Below, one piece after another: positions 6,702-15,076 of a stretch of 34,795 bases of DNA. This DNA is from Sulfuritalea sp. (lineage in GTDB: Bacteria; Pseudomonadota; Gammaproteobacteria; Burkholderiales; Rhodocyclaceae): assembly GCA_030696505.1 (NCBI GenBank), contig JAUYSD010000237.1:1-34795 (forward strand), read 5' to 3'. The notes under the pieces were generated by a model. It saw only the letters and a program-made list of their open reading frames with translations, did not search any database and had not been told where the DNA came from. The translations under genes and the position numbers were made by a program. Within the stretch, counting starts at the first letter, position 1; each line of letters starts with the position of its first letter.

Positions 6702-8612
6702 TTACTTCGGCTGGAAGGCCATCGAGCGCGCCGAGATGGTGAAGGCATCGGAGAAGCACATACCTTCCTCGGCGCCCTGGTTCTTCAGCGTCGGGAAGAT
6801 CGCCTCGACCATTTTCACCGAGCCGCAGGCATAGATTTCGTGGCCCTTGAGGTCGGGGAAATCTTCCAGGATGGCTTCATGGACCAGGCCGGTGCGACCG
6901 GTCCAGTGGTCGCCCGGCGCGGCATCGGAGATCACCGGGATGAAATGGAAGTTGGCGTGCTCGCGCGCCCAGCTTTGCGGCAGTCCGGGCAGGTAGAGGT
7001 CGGCCAGTTGGCGCACGCCCCAGTAGAGGTAGATCGGACGCTTGAGGCCGCGCAAGAAGGCGTCCTCGACCATGCTCTTGACCGGGGCGAAGCCGGTGGC
7101 GCCGGCGACGAAGACGATCGGACGCTCCGATTCGCGCAGCGAGAAATCGCCCAGCGGGCCTTCGAAGTTGACGGCGTCGCCCTCCTTCATCCGCTCGAAG
7201 ACGTGGGTGGTGTAGCGCCCGCCCGGCATCAGGCGGATCTGCAGTTCGATCAGGTCGGACTGCTGCGGCGGATTGGCAAAGGAGAAGGCGCGGCGCTGGC
7301 CGTCGTCGAGGATGATGTTGATGTACTGGCCGGCCCTGAAGGGGATCTGCTGGCCCTGCGGCAATTGCAGCAGAACGCGCATCACGTCGTGGGTCAGCTT
7401 TTCCAGCTTCGCCACATGGGCGGTGTATTGACGGATGGCCGTCGCTGCGGCGGCCGCTTCGTATTCGATCTCGACGTCGCCCAGCGCCGTGGCGCAGCAC
7501 AGCAGCACCTTGCCGGCCGCGAGTTCCGCGGCCGACAGCGCGCTCGGCTGGTACAGCCCGGGATCGACGTTGCCGGAAAGCACGGTGCATTTGCACTGGC
7601 CGCAGCCGCCGTTGCGGCATTCGTAGGGCAGGTTGATTTCCTGGCGCAGGCCGGCATCGAGCAGGGTTTCGTCGAAGCGGATGGCGACCGCCCGGTGGTC
7701 GGGGTGGAAGGTCACCGTCGCCTCGGCCTTGCCCGCGCCCATGCGCTTGGGCGGCAGCCACGGGGCGAGGAACAGCAGGGCGGAGAGGCCCAGGATGCCG
7801 AACCAGAGGTAGATCGGATCGACGACATAGACCAGGGCCAGCACCGGCATCTGGAACCAGTCGATCGCGATATTGGTCGGCACCACCAGCATGTCGGCTT
7901 CGCCGCCCTGGCTCACCACCGGCTTGACCAGGGCCAGCACGATGAACATCGCGGTGAAGGCGATGGCGATCGCGCGCGGCGGGTTGACATGGGCACGCGG
8001 CACGCGCTGCACATGGACCCAGGCAATGACGCCGGCAATCAGCGGTGCGCCGAGGTGGATGAAGGCGAGCAGGGTGAACAGCCGGCTGGTGACGTTTTCC
8101 TGGTAGATGAAATTGCGGATCAGGGTGCCGTTGAACATCGGCAGCGCATCGAACCATTCCGCGGTGGCGACGACCACGAACTGCGCCAGCTTGTCCCACA
8201 CCAGCATGAAGCCGTTGAGGCCGGAGATGTAGACCAGCCAGATCAGCGCCACGCCGGTGGCCCAGGAGAACCAGCGGAAGCCGCGGTAACGGTCGTAGGC
8301 GAAGTGCCGCAGCATGTGCAGCAGCATGGTCAGGATCATGCCGTCGGTGGCATAGCGATGCACGCTGCGCATGATGCCGCCGGCCCACCACTGGTCGTGG
8401 GTGATGCTCTCGACCGATTCGTAGGCATCGTGCACGGCGGTATCGGCGAAGACATAAAGATAGATGCCGGTGCCGATCAGCAGCCAGAACTGCCAGAAGC
8501 TGATGGTGCCCAGATGGTAGAAGGGATTGAGCTTCTCGCCGAAGGCCGCGTTGAACAAGTTCTCCGCACGCATGAAGAACCAGCGCACGAGCTTTTGGAG
8601 GAGGGTCAGCAT
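6702..8612 (-). CDS. Cytochrome b - [2Fe-2S] ferredoxin - FAD/NAD(P)H reductase fusion
   Basis: This 636-residue three-part fusion has an N-terminal bc1/b6-type cytochrome b (residues 1-285) with two H-x13-H heme pairs: H85/H99 and H186/H200. A plant-type [2Fe-2S] domain (about 296-385) carries C332, C337, C340 and C372 or C373. A C-terminal ferredoxin reductase (about 390-636) has the FAD motif RAFSFANPP (441-449) and the nucleotide motif GATGFAP (504-510). The reductase half resembles CDP-6-deoxyglucoseen reductase and oxygenase reductases. The likely path is NAD(P)H to FAD to [2Fe-2S] to b hemes to quinone or an oxidase, or the reverse. It is the last gene of its operon, with AGGA about nine bases before the ATG. 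Confidence 0.85.
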   Translation of the reverse strand: MLTLLQKLVRWFFMRAENLFNAAFGEKLNPFYHLGTISFWQFWLLIGTGIYLYVFADTAVHDAYESVESITHDQWWAGGIMRSVHRYATDGMILTMLLHMLRHFAYDRYRGFRWFSWATGVALIWLVYISGLNGFMLVWDKLAQFVVVATAEWFDALPMFNGTLIRNFIYQENVTSRLFTLLAFIHLGAPLIAGVIAWVHVQRVPRAHVNPPRAIAIAFTAMFIVLALVKPVVSQGGEADMLVVPTNIAIDWFQMPVLALVYVVDPIYLWFGILGLSALLFLAPWLPPKRMGAGKAEATVTFHPDHRAVAIRFDETLLDAGLRQEINLPYECRNGGCGQCKCTVLSGNVDPGLYQPSALSAAELAAGKVLLCCATALGDVEIEYEAAAAATAIRQYTAHVAKLEKLTHDVMRVLLQLPQGQQIPFRAGQYINIILDDGQRRAFSFANPPQQSDLIELQIRLMPGGRYTTHVFERMKEGDAVNFEGPLGDFSLRESERPIVFVAGATGFAPVKSMVEDAFLRGLKRPIYLYWGVRQLADLYLPGLPQSWAREHANFHFIPVISDAAPGDHWTGRTGLVHEAILEDFPDLKGHEIYACGSVKMVEAIFPTLKNQGAEEGMCFSDAFTISARSMAFQPK

Positions 8613-8643
8613 GATGTGTGTCCTGGAGGTTCGGAGGGCGTGT

Positions 8644-9162
8644 TCAGAGTTTGTTCGCGGCGCTTTGCTGGAAGAACAGGCCGCCCTTGTCCGGATTGAA
8701 GTCGACCACCAGCACCTGCGCCGGCTTCAGCGTGACTTGTGCTTCCTTGATGAAGTTGAAACCCGGGTTGACCAGGTTGTCGTTCATTTTCACGGCCAGC
8801 TGGTAGGTTCCGGCCTTGACCTCGAAACGCTTGTAGACGGTGGATACGCCGTCGCGCGAGAGCCCGGTCGGATGCATCACGGTTTCGAACATCGACTTGC
8901 CGTCGAGTTCCAGCACCAGCTTGATGTCGGAACGCCCGCGCGGGCAGTCCAGCGGCGCGCGCATGTTGGGCGGCATCTTGGAAAGCTCCTCGGCAGTGCG
9001 CTTGCGGCAATCGCGCCCGCCGAGGTGGCTCATCGACAGCTTGATCAGCGCCACGTCGTCGGGAATCTGCTTGTACGTGGGCGCGGTCGAGAAATATCCG
9101 ATGAAGGCGGCGAAAGCGCCGTAAAGGACGATCTGGCCGGCGATGGCGGCGGGTTTAGGCAT
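8644..9162 (-). CDS. Membrane-anchored small protein of the cytochrome b operon, unknown
   Basis: This 172-residue protein has an N-terminal hydrophobic helix (about residues 8-25) without a convincing cleavage site, and should be anchored with the rest in the periplasm. The outer part has two cysteines, C52 in GGRDCRKR and C73 in PLDCPRGR, and a C-terminal beta-rich region ending FFQQSAANKL. I do not recognise a family. The ATG at 9162 follows AGGAG and overlaps the end of the upstream cytochrome b-MvhD gene by eight bases, indicating translational coupling. The frame is open further upstream but within that gene. It is probably a structural or maturation subunit of the cytochrome b complex. 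Confidence 0.75.
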   Translation of the reverse strand: MPKPAAIAGQIVLYGAFAAFIGYFSTAPTYKQIPDDVALIKLSMSHLGGRDCRKRTAEELSKMPPNMRAPLDCPRGRSDIKLVLELDGKSMFETVMHPTGLSRDGVSTVYKRFEVKAGTYQLAVKMNDNLVNPGFNFIKEAQVTLKPAQVLVVDFNPDKGGLFFQQSAANKL

Positions 9163-10750
9163 GATGTATTTTTCTCCTGGAGAAGGCGGGCGGCCGGATG
9201 CTTTGCGGCCCTGGCGTTTCGAGTCGGTTTCTGAATTCGTCGACGGCGGCGGCGAGCAGCCCCCCGTCGCCGCGCGAGGCATGGACTACCTGCAGGCGCT
9301 GCAGCGGCACCAGGCCGCGCAGATGGGGTTCGCGGCTGCGGGCGAGGCGTTCCTGGGTCCATTGCATGCCGAGGCGGAACTCGCAGCCGCCTTCGCGGCA
9401 ACCGGTGACGACGATGCCATCGGCGCCGCTGCGCAGTGCGTATTCGACGAAGGAGGGCGGCAGCATGCCGGTGCACAGCAGGCTGATGGCGGCGGTGTCG
9501 GCGGCGTCCAGGCCGCGCACGTCGGCGCCCTGGTCGCAGCCGAAGACGACCAGCCGGGTCTTGCCCGGCGTTGGCGTTCCCGCTTGATTTCCCCATGGCG
9601 CCAGCCGCGCCTCGAGCTGCCGGCGCATTTCGTCGACGGGCTGTTGCGGCATGTCGATGCCGGTCACGAGTTTTTCCTGGCTGCGGAAGGGCGTCGAGGA
9701 GGGGCAGGCGCCGGCGCAGATGCCGCAGCTGGCGCACAGGTCGGCATCGACCACGGCGATCCGGTGGCCCGGTTTGTCGGGATGCAGCGCCATGGTCACG
9801 GCTTCGTAGGGACAATCGGCGTGACAGCGGGCGCAGCCGTTGCAGTTTGCCGCATCGACCACGGCGATCGGCTGCGTCTGCGGATGGGGCAGGAAGGGCA
9901 GGGCGAAGAGCAGGATCGTGGCGCCGAAGATCAGCGTCCACACAGCCGCCGGCGAACTGAGGTCGGTCAGCGGATGGATGAACAGCATGAACCAGTCGAG
10001 CCGCAGTCCGGTCGGCACCAGGGCCAGGTCGGCGGGTGCGTCGGACAGCGCCGGCTTGAGCAGGGCCAGCGCCAGGAAGCTGATCATGGTGGCCAGCATC
10101 AGGCGCCGCGAAGGCAGGTAATCGACCCGGCTGATGCGATTGACATGGGCCCAGAGGCCGAGGATCAGCATCAGCGGCACGCCGATGTGGATGAACACCA
10201 GCACCGTGAAGAAGCGGTCGTTGATCGAATCCGGCGCGAGGAAATTGCGCGCCGCGGGCTCGCTGAAGATCGGCAGCCAGTCGAGCAGTTCCGTGGTGGC
10301 GATGGCGGAGAACTGCGCCAGGCGGTCCCAGGTGATCCAGTAGCCGCCGATGCCCGAAATATAGGCGAGCCAGATCAGCGGTACGCCGGTGACCCATGAG
10401 TACAGGCGGAAGCCGTAGTAGCGGCCGTGAGCCCACTCGCGCACCAGGTGCAGCATCATGACCAGGACGAAGGCGTCGGCCGCGTAGCGGTGCAGGCTGC
10501 GCAGTATGCCGCCCAGATACCACTGCTCGCGCGACAGGTAGTCGATCGAGCTGTACACGCCGTCGATGCTGGTGTCCAGCACGGTGTAGAGATAAAGCCC
10601 GCTGGCGACCAGGATCCAGAGGAAATACAGGCCGAGCGCGCCAAGATGGCGCAGTGGATTATCGGCGCCGCCGAAGTAGTCATCGAAGCGATTCTCGATG
10701 TTGTCGAAGAGGGTTTGCGCATTGCCGCGCAAGACAGCATGCAAGCTCAC
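9155..10750 (-). CDS. Cytochrome b - 2x[4Fe-4S] ferredoxin - MvhD-like fusion
   Basis: This 531-residue protein has a cytochrome b part (1-285) with heme pairs H87/H101 and H188/H202. A bacterial ferredoxin part follows, with two CxxCxxCxxxCP clusters (C303, C306, C309, C313 and C339, C342, C345, C349). The C-terminal region (about 398-510) resembles MvhD/FlpD, the [2Fe-2S] subunit that links hydrogenase or formate dehydrogenase to heterodisulfide reductase; candidate ligands are C405, C426, C451 and C456. No Hdr or hydrogenase genes are in the window. The protein may pass electrons between a soluble low-potential donor and the quinone pool. It is the first gene after a strong FNR-type promoter. 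The b part is clearly related to that of the 6702 gene, suggesting duplication. Confidence 0.85.
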   Translation of the reverse strand: MSLHAVLRGNAQTLFDNIENRFDDYFGGADNPLRHLGALGLYFLWILVASGLYLYTVLDTSIDGVYSSIDYLSREQWYLGGILRSLHRYAADAFVLVMMLHLVREWAHGRYYGFRLYSWVTGVPLIWLAYISGIGGYWITWDRLAQFSAIATTELLDWLPIFSEPAARNFLAPDSINDRFFTVLVFIHIGVPLMLILGLWAHVNRISRVDYLPSRRLMLATMISFLALALLKPALSDAPADLALVPTGLRLDWFMLFIHPLTDLSSPAAVWTLIFGATILLFALPFLPHPQTQPIAVVDAANCNGCARCHADCPYEAVTMALHPDKPGHRIAVVDADLCASCGICAGACPSSTPFRSQEKLVTGIDMPQQPVDEMRRQLEARLAPWGNQAGTPTPGKTRLVVFGCDQGADVRGLDAADTAAISLLCTGMLPPSFVEYALRSGADGIVVTGCREGGCEFRLGMQWTQERLARSREPHLRGLVPLQRLQVVHASRGDGGLLAAAVDEFRNRLETPGPQSIRPPAFSRRKIHHA

Positions 10751-10806
10751 GTTGGGAGATTCCGTAACGTCGGTACTGGATGAGTAACGCCGACTATTAG
10801 CGGTTA

Positions 10807-10848
10807 ATGATATTTAAGTCGGAAGATTTCCGACTTGACTGCAATCAA
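10807..10848 (-). promoter_or_regulatory. FNR/DNR-type class II promoter of the cytochrome b operon
   Basis: TTGAC-TGCA-ATCAA at 10835-10848 matches the FNR/DNR consensus TTGAT-N4-ATCAA at nine of ten positions. On the minus strand a TATCAT -10 element lies at 10812-10807. This places the inferred start near 10800 and the box centre about 41.5 bases upstream, the standard activator position. It is about 50 bases before the start codon at 10750. Confidence 0.75.
10816..10836. repeat. Perfect inverted repeat in the promoter spacer
   Basis: AAGTCGGAA-GAT-TTCCGACTT is a 9-base perfect dyad with a three-base centre. It lies between the FNR-type box, which it overlaps by two bases, and the -10 element. 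It has no T-run on the minus strand, so an operator for a second regulator is more likely than a terminator, though termination after the SCO gene cannot be excluded. Confidence 0.55.
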
Positions 10849-10853
10849 CCGGA

Positions 10854-11753
10854 TCAAATCCTGTTGTCGCGGTGTTTGCGCAGAAAGAAGCTCCAGGCCA
10901 GCCAACCCATGAAGAAAATGAAGCTGATGAAGCCGCCGATCTCGAAATACAGCGCGTAATTGGTGCGGTATCTGCCGCTGATCGGGTCATACACCGAGCA
11001 CAGGATACGCAGGCGGTCGGCGATTTCGGCCAGAGTGCTGGTTTGCGGCGGTATCGGCGCACCGGTGATCATCGCCTTGAGCGGTTCCGCGAGGTCCTCG
11101 GCGGTGAATTTCTCGCCATAGATCTGGCGGTAGATCCTGCCCTCGGCATCGACCAGGGTGACCTGGTTCACGTGGTCGAAACCGGCGGTGGTGGCGACAT
11201 AGCTGAAGCCGAAATTCTGCGTCAGCTCGTCGACGATGGCCGGCGCCGGACTGAGGAAATCCCAGTTGGGCAGGTGGATGCCGTACTGCGTGGCAAAGGT
11301 CTTCATCGCCTGCGGGGAATCGAAGGGCTGGTTGAAGCCGATGCTGACGATGTTGAAGCGATTCGCCCCGAGCATGCCGACGGTATTTTCGACGGCTTTT
11401 TGCAGATTCTTGGTGGTGGTGGGGCAGACCTGGAAGCAGGCGGTGTAAACGAAATTCACCAGCAGCGGCTTGCCGCGGTACTTGGCCAGCGGCGTCGGCC
11501 GTTGCTGGCGGTCGAGCAGCACGTGATCGCCGACCGGCTGGCCGACCACGGCCTGCGAGCGTTTCAACGCCGCCTGGGCGTCGAGCGTGGTGAGCGCGAG
11601 GCCGGTGCGTGCGCCTTGCGGCACCGCGCTGAGGCCAGGCGCCGAGGGCGTGCTCGCCTTCGGGCTTTCCGTCGCCGTGTCGCCAGCGCCAACTCCTGCG
11701 GCAGCGACAAGCACGACTGCCGCGATTGCGGCATTGAGCGAGAAACGGATCAC
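10854..11753 (-). CDS. SCO/SenC family protein with extra C-terminal membrane helix
   Basis: This 299-residue protein has an N-terminal signal or anchor helix (3-19), a linker rich in Ala, Pro, Ser and Thr, and an SCO thioredoxin-fold domain. The copper ligands are C106-FQV-C110 and H194 in FDHVNQ. A C-terminal membrane helix at about 267-291 is followed by a basic tail, making it longer than ordinary SCO proteins. The start is GTG at 11753, 13 bases after ctaB. The linker begins with VGAGDTA, encoded by a copy of the dispersed repeat. As the last gene of the oxidase unit it should deliver copper to the CuA or CuB site of the adjacent enzyme. A senC gene in this position recalls the norSY-senC clusters of ammonia oxidisers. 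Confidence 0.9.
   Translation of the reverse strand: MIRFSLNAAIAAVVLVAAAGVGAGDTATESPKASTPSAPGLSAVPQGARTGLALTTLDAQAALKRSQAVVGQPVGDHVLLDRQQRPTPLAKYRGKPLLVNFVYTACFQVCPTTTKNLQKAVENTVGMLGANRFNIVSIGFNQPFDSPQAMKTFATQYGIHLPNWDFLSPAPAIVDELTQNFGFSYVATTAGFDHVNQVTLVDAEGRIYRQIYGEKFTAEDLAEPLKAMITGAPIPPQTSTLAEIADRLRILCSVYDPISGRYRTNYALYFEIGGFISFIFFMGWLAWSFFLRKHRDNRI
11673..11696 (-). repeat. Dispersed 24-base repeat, copy 2 (inside SCO gene)
   Basis: It matches the consensus at 21 of 24 positions on the minus strand and is translated in frame as VGAGDTA, just after the signal helix of the SCO protein. Confidence 0.5.
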
Positions 11754-11766
11754 GGGGATTGCCTGG

Positions 11767-12657
11767 CTAGAAGCGGGCGTCGATGATTGCAGCCGTGAGC
11801 ACCAGCGTCAACTGCGCCAGCGAGGCATGGAAGCAACTCATCGCCGTGGCGCGGTTGGTGTTCTGCACCAGGCGCCAGGCCTTCAGGATGAACAGGAAGC
11901 CGCCGACGGCGGCGCCGGTGAAGTAGATCGTGCCGAGGCCGAAGGCCAGCGGCAGCATCGAGGCCGCCACCAGTGCCAAGGTACTGGCGAAAATGGTCTT
12001 GGCCGCGCGCTGGTCGCCGACCACCACGGGCAGCATCGGCACGCCGGCGGCAGCGTAGTCGTCGCGATAGGCGATCGCCAGGCTCCAGAAGTGGGGCGGC
12101 GTCCACAGGAAGAGCACGAAGGCGAGCGCGAGTGGCACCGCGCCGACCTGCGGGTCGGCCGCCGTGGCGCCGGCCAGCACCGCCCAACTGCCGGCCAGGC
12201 CGCCGAAGACGATGTTGAGCCAGGTGCGGCGCTTGAGCCAGACCGTATAGACGATGGCGTAGAAGAAGGCGCCGAGGAAGGTGAACAACGCCGCCCAGGC
12301 ATTCAGCGCGAGCCAGGCTGCGCCGACGGAGATCGCCATGAGGCCGAAAATGACCACCAGCCAGACCGGGCCGTGCTTGATCTCGCCGGTGGCGAAAGGC
12401 CGGTTCTTCGTGCGCGACATCAGCGGATCGATGTCGTGTTCGTAATACTGATTGAAGGCGCCGGCACTGGCCGAGGAAACCAGCACGGCCAGTGTCAGCG
12501 TGATCAGCTGGATCAGGCTCAGGCTGGGGCCGGCACTCACCGACAGGCCGGCCAGGGCAGTGAAGGTGATGACGACGCCGATGCGCAGCTTGAACAGTCC
12601 CGCGATGGCGCGGAAGGAAAGTCCGGAGGATCTGTGGGTGGGCAGCGTCGATTGCAT
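11767..12657 (-). CDS. ctaB: Protoheme IX farnesyltransferase (heme O synthase)
   Basis: This 296-residue polytopic UbiA-superfamily prenyltransferase transfers a farnesyl group to heme B to make heme O, in the inner membrane. The first aspartate-rich motif NQYYEHDIDPLMSRTKNRP lies near residues 69-87, with YRDDYAAAGVPMLPVV further on. The length is normal. It sits between coxA and the SCO gene, so the adjacent enzyme probably carries heme O or a heme A derived from it. No ctaA is visible in the window. About 140 bases with two hairpins separate it from coxA, the only wide gap in the unit. Confidence 0.95.
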   Translation of the reverse strand: MQSTLPTHRSSGLSFRAIAGLFKLRIGVVITFTALAGLSVSAGPSLSLIQLITLTLAVLVSSASAGAFNQYYEHDIDPLMSRTKNRPFATGEIKHGPVWLVVIFGLMAISVGAAWLALNAWAALFTFLGAFFYAIVYTVWLKRRTWLNIVFGGLAGSWAVLAGATAADPQVGAVPLALAFVLFLWTPPHFWSLAIAYRDDYAAAGVPMLPVVVGDQRAAKTIFASTLALVAASMLPLAFGLGTIYFTGAAVGGFLFILKAWRLVQNTNRATAMSCFHASLAQLTLVLTAAIIDARF

Positions 12658-12714
12658 AAGTGTGTTCGCGGGGTGGCGTCGTAGTGTTTGTTCTTACTAT
12701 CCTAACCTGCTTGG

Positions 12715-12775
12715 ATCGGGCCTGGCGGCCAAGCCCGATTCAGGCAGGTTCCCCGCACCGGAGTGCGGGGAGCCT
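12715..12775 (-). other. Two tandem hairpins between coxA and ctaB
   Basis: One stem-loop lies at 12715-12739 (arms ATCGGGC/GCCCGAT) and a second at 12746-12775 (arms TCCCCGCAC/GTGCGGGGA, four-base loop). Neither has a T-run on the minus strand. They could be an attenuator or an mRNA-end stabiliser that lowers ctaB-SCO expression relative to the structural subunits. Confidence 0.6.
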
Positions 12776-12800
12776 GTGTCAGACGGGGATCAGCTCGTTT

Positions 12801-14498
12801 TCAACTGAGACCCCAGACCTCGGACAGGTACTTCCAATTCACGAAGTAGTAGAGCACGAAGCAGGTCAGCAGCGTGATCGCCAGCACCACCGTGCCGGGA
12901 ACCTTGACGTGCTCTTCGCTGCCGGTGTGGGAAGCGGCAGCTGCCGCGCTCTGGTCGGGAATCGGCACGGGCTTGTCGTGGGTTGCACCACCGTCGAGCT
13001 TCTTGCCGAACAGCAGGGAACCCACCACCAGCAGAATCCACAGAGCGCCGCCGACGACCGCGATCACGCCGAAGATGCCGGTGAGACCCATCATCAGGTA
13101 GGCAGCACCCGGCCATTCATACTGGAACGGAGCGCCCGAGAAGGCCATGTCCCAGTGCCGGCGCGAGACGCCCAGGGTGCCTGCGCCCATCATCACCAGC
13201 GACAGCACGATCATGCTGAGGCCGTAGAGGTAGGGCTGGATCTGGCACAGTTTCGGGAAGATCATTTCGCGCTTGAACAGGGTCGGCACCAGCAGGTAGG
13301 TGATCGACATGAAGGCCAGCGTGGTACCGACGACGACCGTCGCGTGGAAGTGGCCCGGGACGTAGAAGGTGTTGTGCATCAGCATGTTGATCTGTTCGGT
13401 GCCCAGCACGACGCCGGAGATGCCGCCGATGAAGCCGAAGCCGACCAGGGAAATGAACATGCCCGAGAACACCGGGTTGCCCCAGGGCGCCTTGCGCAGC
13501 CACTCGAACAGGCCGTTGTTGAAGCCCTTCTTGCGCTGCGCCGCCTCGATCGCACCCGGAACCGTGAAGCCGTGGATCATCGAGGCCAGTACCGCGAAGT
13601 ACATGAAGTAGGAGGTGTTCAGCACCTTCCACTCCGCGCTCATGCCCGGGTCGGACAGCAGGTGGTGCGCGCTGGCCAGTTGCAGGAACAGGATGTAAAG
13701 CAGGAAGGCGAAGCGCGACACTTTCTCGGACAGCGGCTTGGCGCCGAAGGCCACGGCAGCGACCAGGTACCAGATCGAGACGTGGGCGGCGACGTTGACC
13801 TGCTGCGAGGAGTGACCCAGCGCCCACCAGACCATGCGATACAACTGCGCGTCGATTTCCTTGATCCAGCCCATGGACCAGGCGAAGGTCGGGATCAGGA
13901 TCGCGGCACCGGAAGCGATGGTGAACACGGCGATGATCGCCGCTGTCATGGCGCCGAAGGTGACCAGCGGCAGCGAGCCGGTGTAGGTCTTGTCCTTCTT
14001 GGCCACCACCAGGGTACCGAAGAACACCCCCGTACCCAGCAGGGCGCCGACTGCCACCAGGATGATGCCCAGGTAGAAATGCGGCGCGGCCTGCATCGGC
14101 ACGTAGGAGGTGAACATCACGGAGGACGAGCCCTGGAAGATGGCGACGTTGGTCATGATGCCGCCGACGACCATCAGCCAGAAGCCGAGCCAGGCTACTT
14201 TGGGCGTCGCAATCCGGCAGCGCAGCAGGGTCGATGAGGCGAAATAAAGCACCGCCATTTCGAAGAAGAGTATCCACAGGATCAGCATGTCGATGCCGTG
14301 GGCCGTCAGGATCAGGTAGAACTGGTCTGCCGGCAGCAGCTTGATGGCCGGCCAGCGGGTCAGGATCACCAAGAGGGCGGTGATGCCGCCCACCAGCAGC
14401 CAGAGCACGCCGGCTACGGCGTTCCAGCGCATCAGCTTGTCGGCATCGAGGTCGAACTGCAGCCCGGTGCGCGGACAGGTACGGTAAGTAGTTGCCAT
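12801..14498 (-). CDS. Heme-copper oxidase subunit I lacking the cross-linked Tyr (sNOR-like)
   Basis: This 565-residue protein has at least 12 membrane helices. Heme and copper ligands are complete: H67 (helix II), CuB H229 (helix VI), H278-H279 (helix VII) and H383-F-H385 (helix X). The helix VI motif reads GHSSQQVN instead of GHPxVY, so the residue four after H229 is Q233 rather than the tyrosine that A and B oxidases need for O2 reduction. That loss is a hallmark shared by NO reductases. With a CuA subunit II and a senC gene beside it, the arrangement resembles the sNOR (norSY-senC) family known from ammonia oxidisers. NO reductase is my preferred reading; a divergent B-type oxidase is the alternative. 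A GGGGATAA ribosome site lies in the 12-base gap after subunit II. Confidence 0.85.
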   Translation of the reverse strand: MATTYRTCPRTGLQFDLDADKLMRWNAVAGVLWLLVGGITALLVILTRWPAIKLLPADQFYLILTAHGIDMLILWILFFEMAVLYFASSTLLRCRIATPKVAWLGFWLMVVGGIMTNVAIFQGSSSVMFTSYVPMQAAPHFYLGIILVAVGALLGTGVFFGTLVVAKKDKTYTGSLPLVTFGAMTAAIIAVFTIASGAAILIPTFAWSMGWIKEIDAQLYRMVWWALGHSSQQVNVAAHVSIWYLVAAVAFGAKPLSEKVSRFAFLLYILFLQLASAHHLLSDPGMSAEWKVLNTSYFMYFAVLASMIHGFTVPGAIEAAQRKKGFNNGLFEWLRKAPWGNPVFSGMFISLVGFGFIGGISGVVLGTEQINMLMHNTFYVPGHFHATVVVGTTLAFMSITYLLVPTLFKREMIFPKLCQIQPYLYGLSMIVLSLVMMGAGTLGVSRRHWDMAFSGAPFQYEWPGAAYLMMGLTGIFGVIAVVGGALWILLVVGSLLFGKKLDGGATHDKPVPIPDQSAAAAASHTGSEEHVKVPGTVVLAITLLTCFVLYYFVNWKYLSEVWGLS

Positions 14499-14510
14499 CT
14501 GTTTATCCCC

Positions 14511-15050
14511 TTATTTCACGTAAATACGGCCAAGCATCGTGTGGTGCCCGATGCCGCAGTATTCGTTGCAGACGATGGCGTAGGTGCCGGCCTTGGTCGG
14601 CGTCATCTTGACCACATGCTCATAGCCGGGAATGACCTGGATATTGATGTTGGTCGGCTGCAGCGAGAAGCCGTGGTTGTAGTCGACCGCCGACAGGTGG
14701 ATCTTGTAGGTCTTGCCGGCTTCGAGTTCCAGGATCGGGTACCAGGCCCAGAGACGGGCCAGCAGGAAGGCCTCGCCGTTGGCGTTGGGCTTGACCACCG
14801 GAATGTTCTGTTCCGTCTCGGTACGGATGGTGTTTTCCTTGACGAAGGCTTCGGTCTTCGCGGTAAACATTTCGGTCGTGGTCTTGTACACCTCGTTCGA
14901 AAGGTTCTGCTTACCGTTGATGTGCCAATAGACCATCATGACGAACATGATCATGGCCCAGACGAAGGCGATGCCGATCCAGGCCCATTCCTGGCTGGAT
15001 ATCGGGGTTTTCCACCACAACCGCTCTGAAGGCGGCAGAATTGCGCTCAT
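14511..15050 (-). CDS. CuA-containing subunit II of the heme-copper reductase
   Basis: This 179-residue protein has one N-terminal membrane helix (about 22-42) and a periplasmic cupredoxin domain. All CuA ligands are present: H126 in DYNHGFSL, C161, E163 (backbone carbonyl ligand), C165, H169 and M172. One transmembrane helix, not two, is typical of ba3-type and sNOR subunit II. It should accept electrons from a cytochrome c or cupredoxin and pass them to subunit I. The ATG at 15050 follows AGGGAG by six bases; the frame is open further upstream through the preceding small gene's stop. The intact CuA shows a cytochrome c-linked enzyme, not a quinol enzyme. Confidence 0.92.
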   Translation of the reverse strand: MSAILPPSERLWWKTPISSQEWAWIGIAFVWAMIMFVMMVYWHINGKQNLSNEVYKTTTEMFTAKTEAFVKENTIRTETEQNIPVVKPNANGEAFLLARLWAWYPILELEAGKTYKIHLSAVDYNHGFSLQPTNINIQVIPGYEHVVKMTPTKAGTYAIVCNEYCGIGHHTMLGRIYVK

Positions 15051-15076
15051 ATGATTCTCCCTGATTGAAGGATTGC

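Noticed and set aside
6669-8699. A 676-residue plus-strand open frame over the cytochrome b-reductase gene
   Set aside because: It is antisense to a protein with intact heme, [2Fe-2S], FAD and NAD motifs; its own translation is low-complexity with many Arg, Gly, His and Gln, typical of a GC-rich shadow frame.
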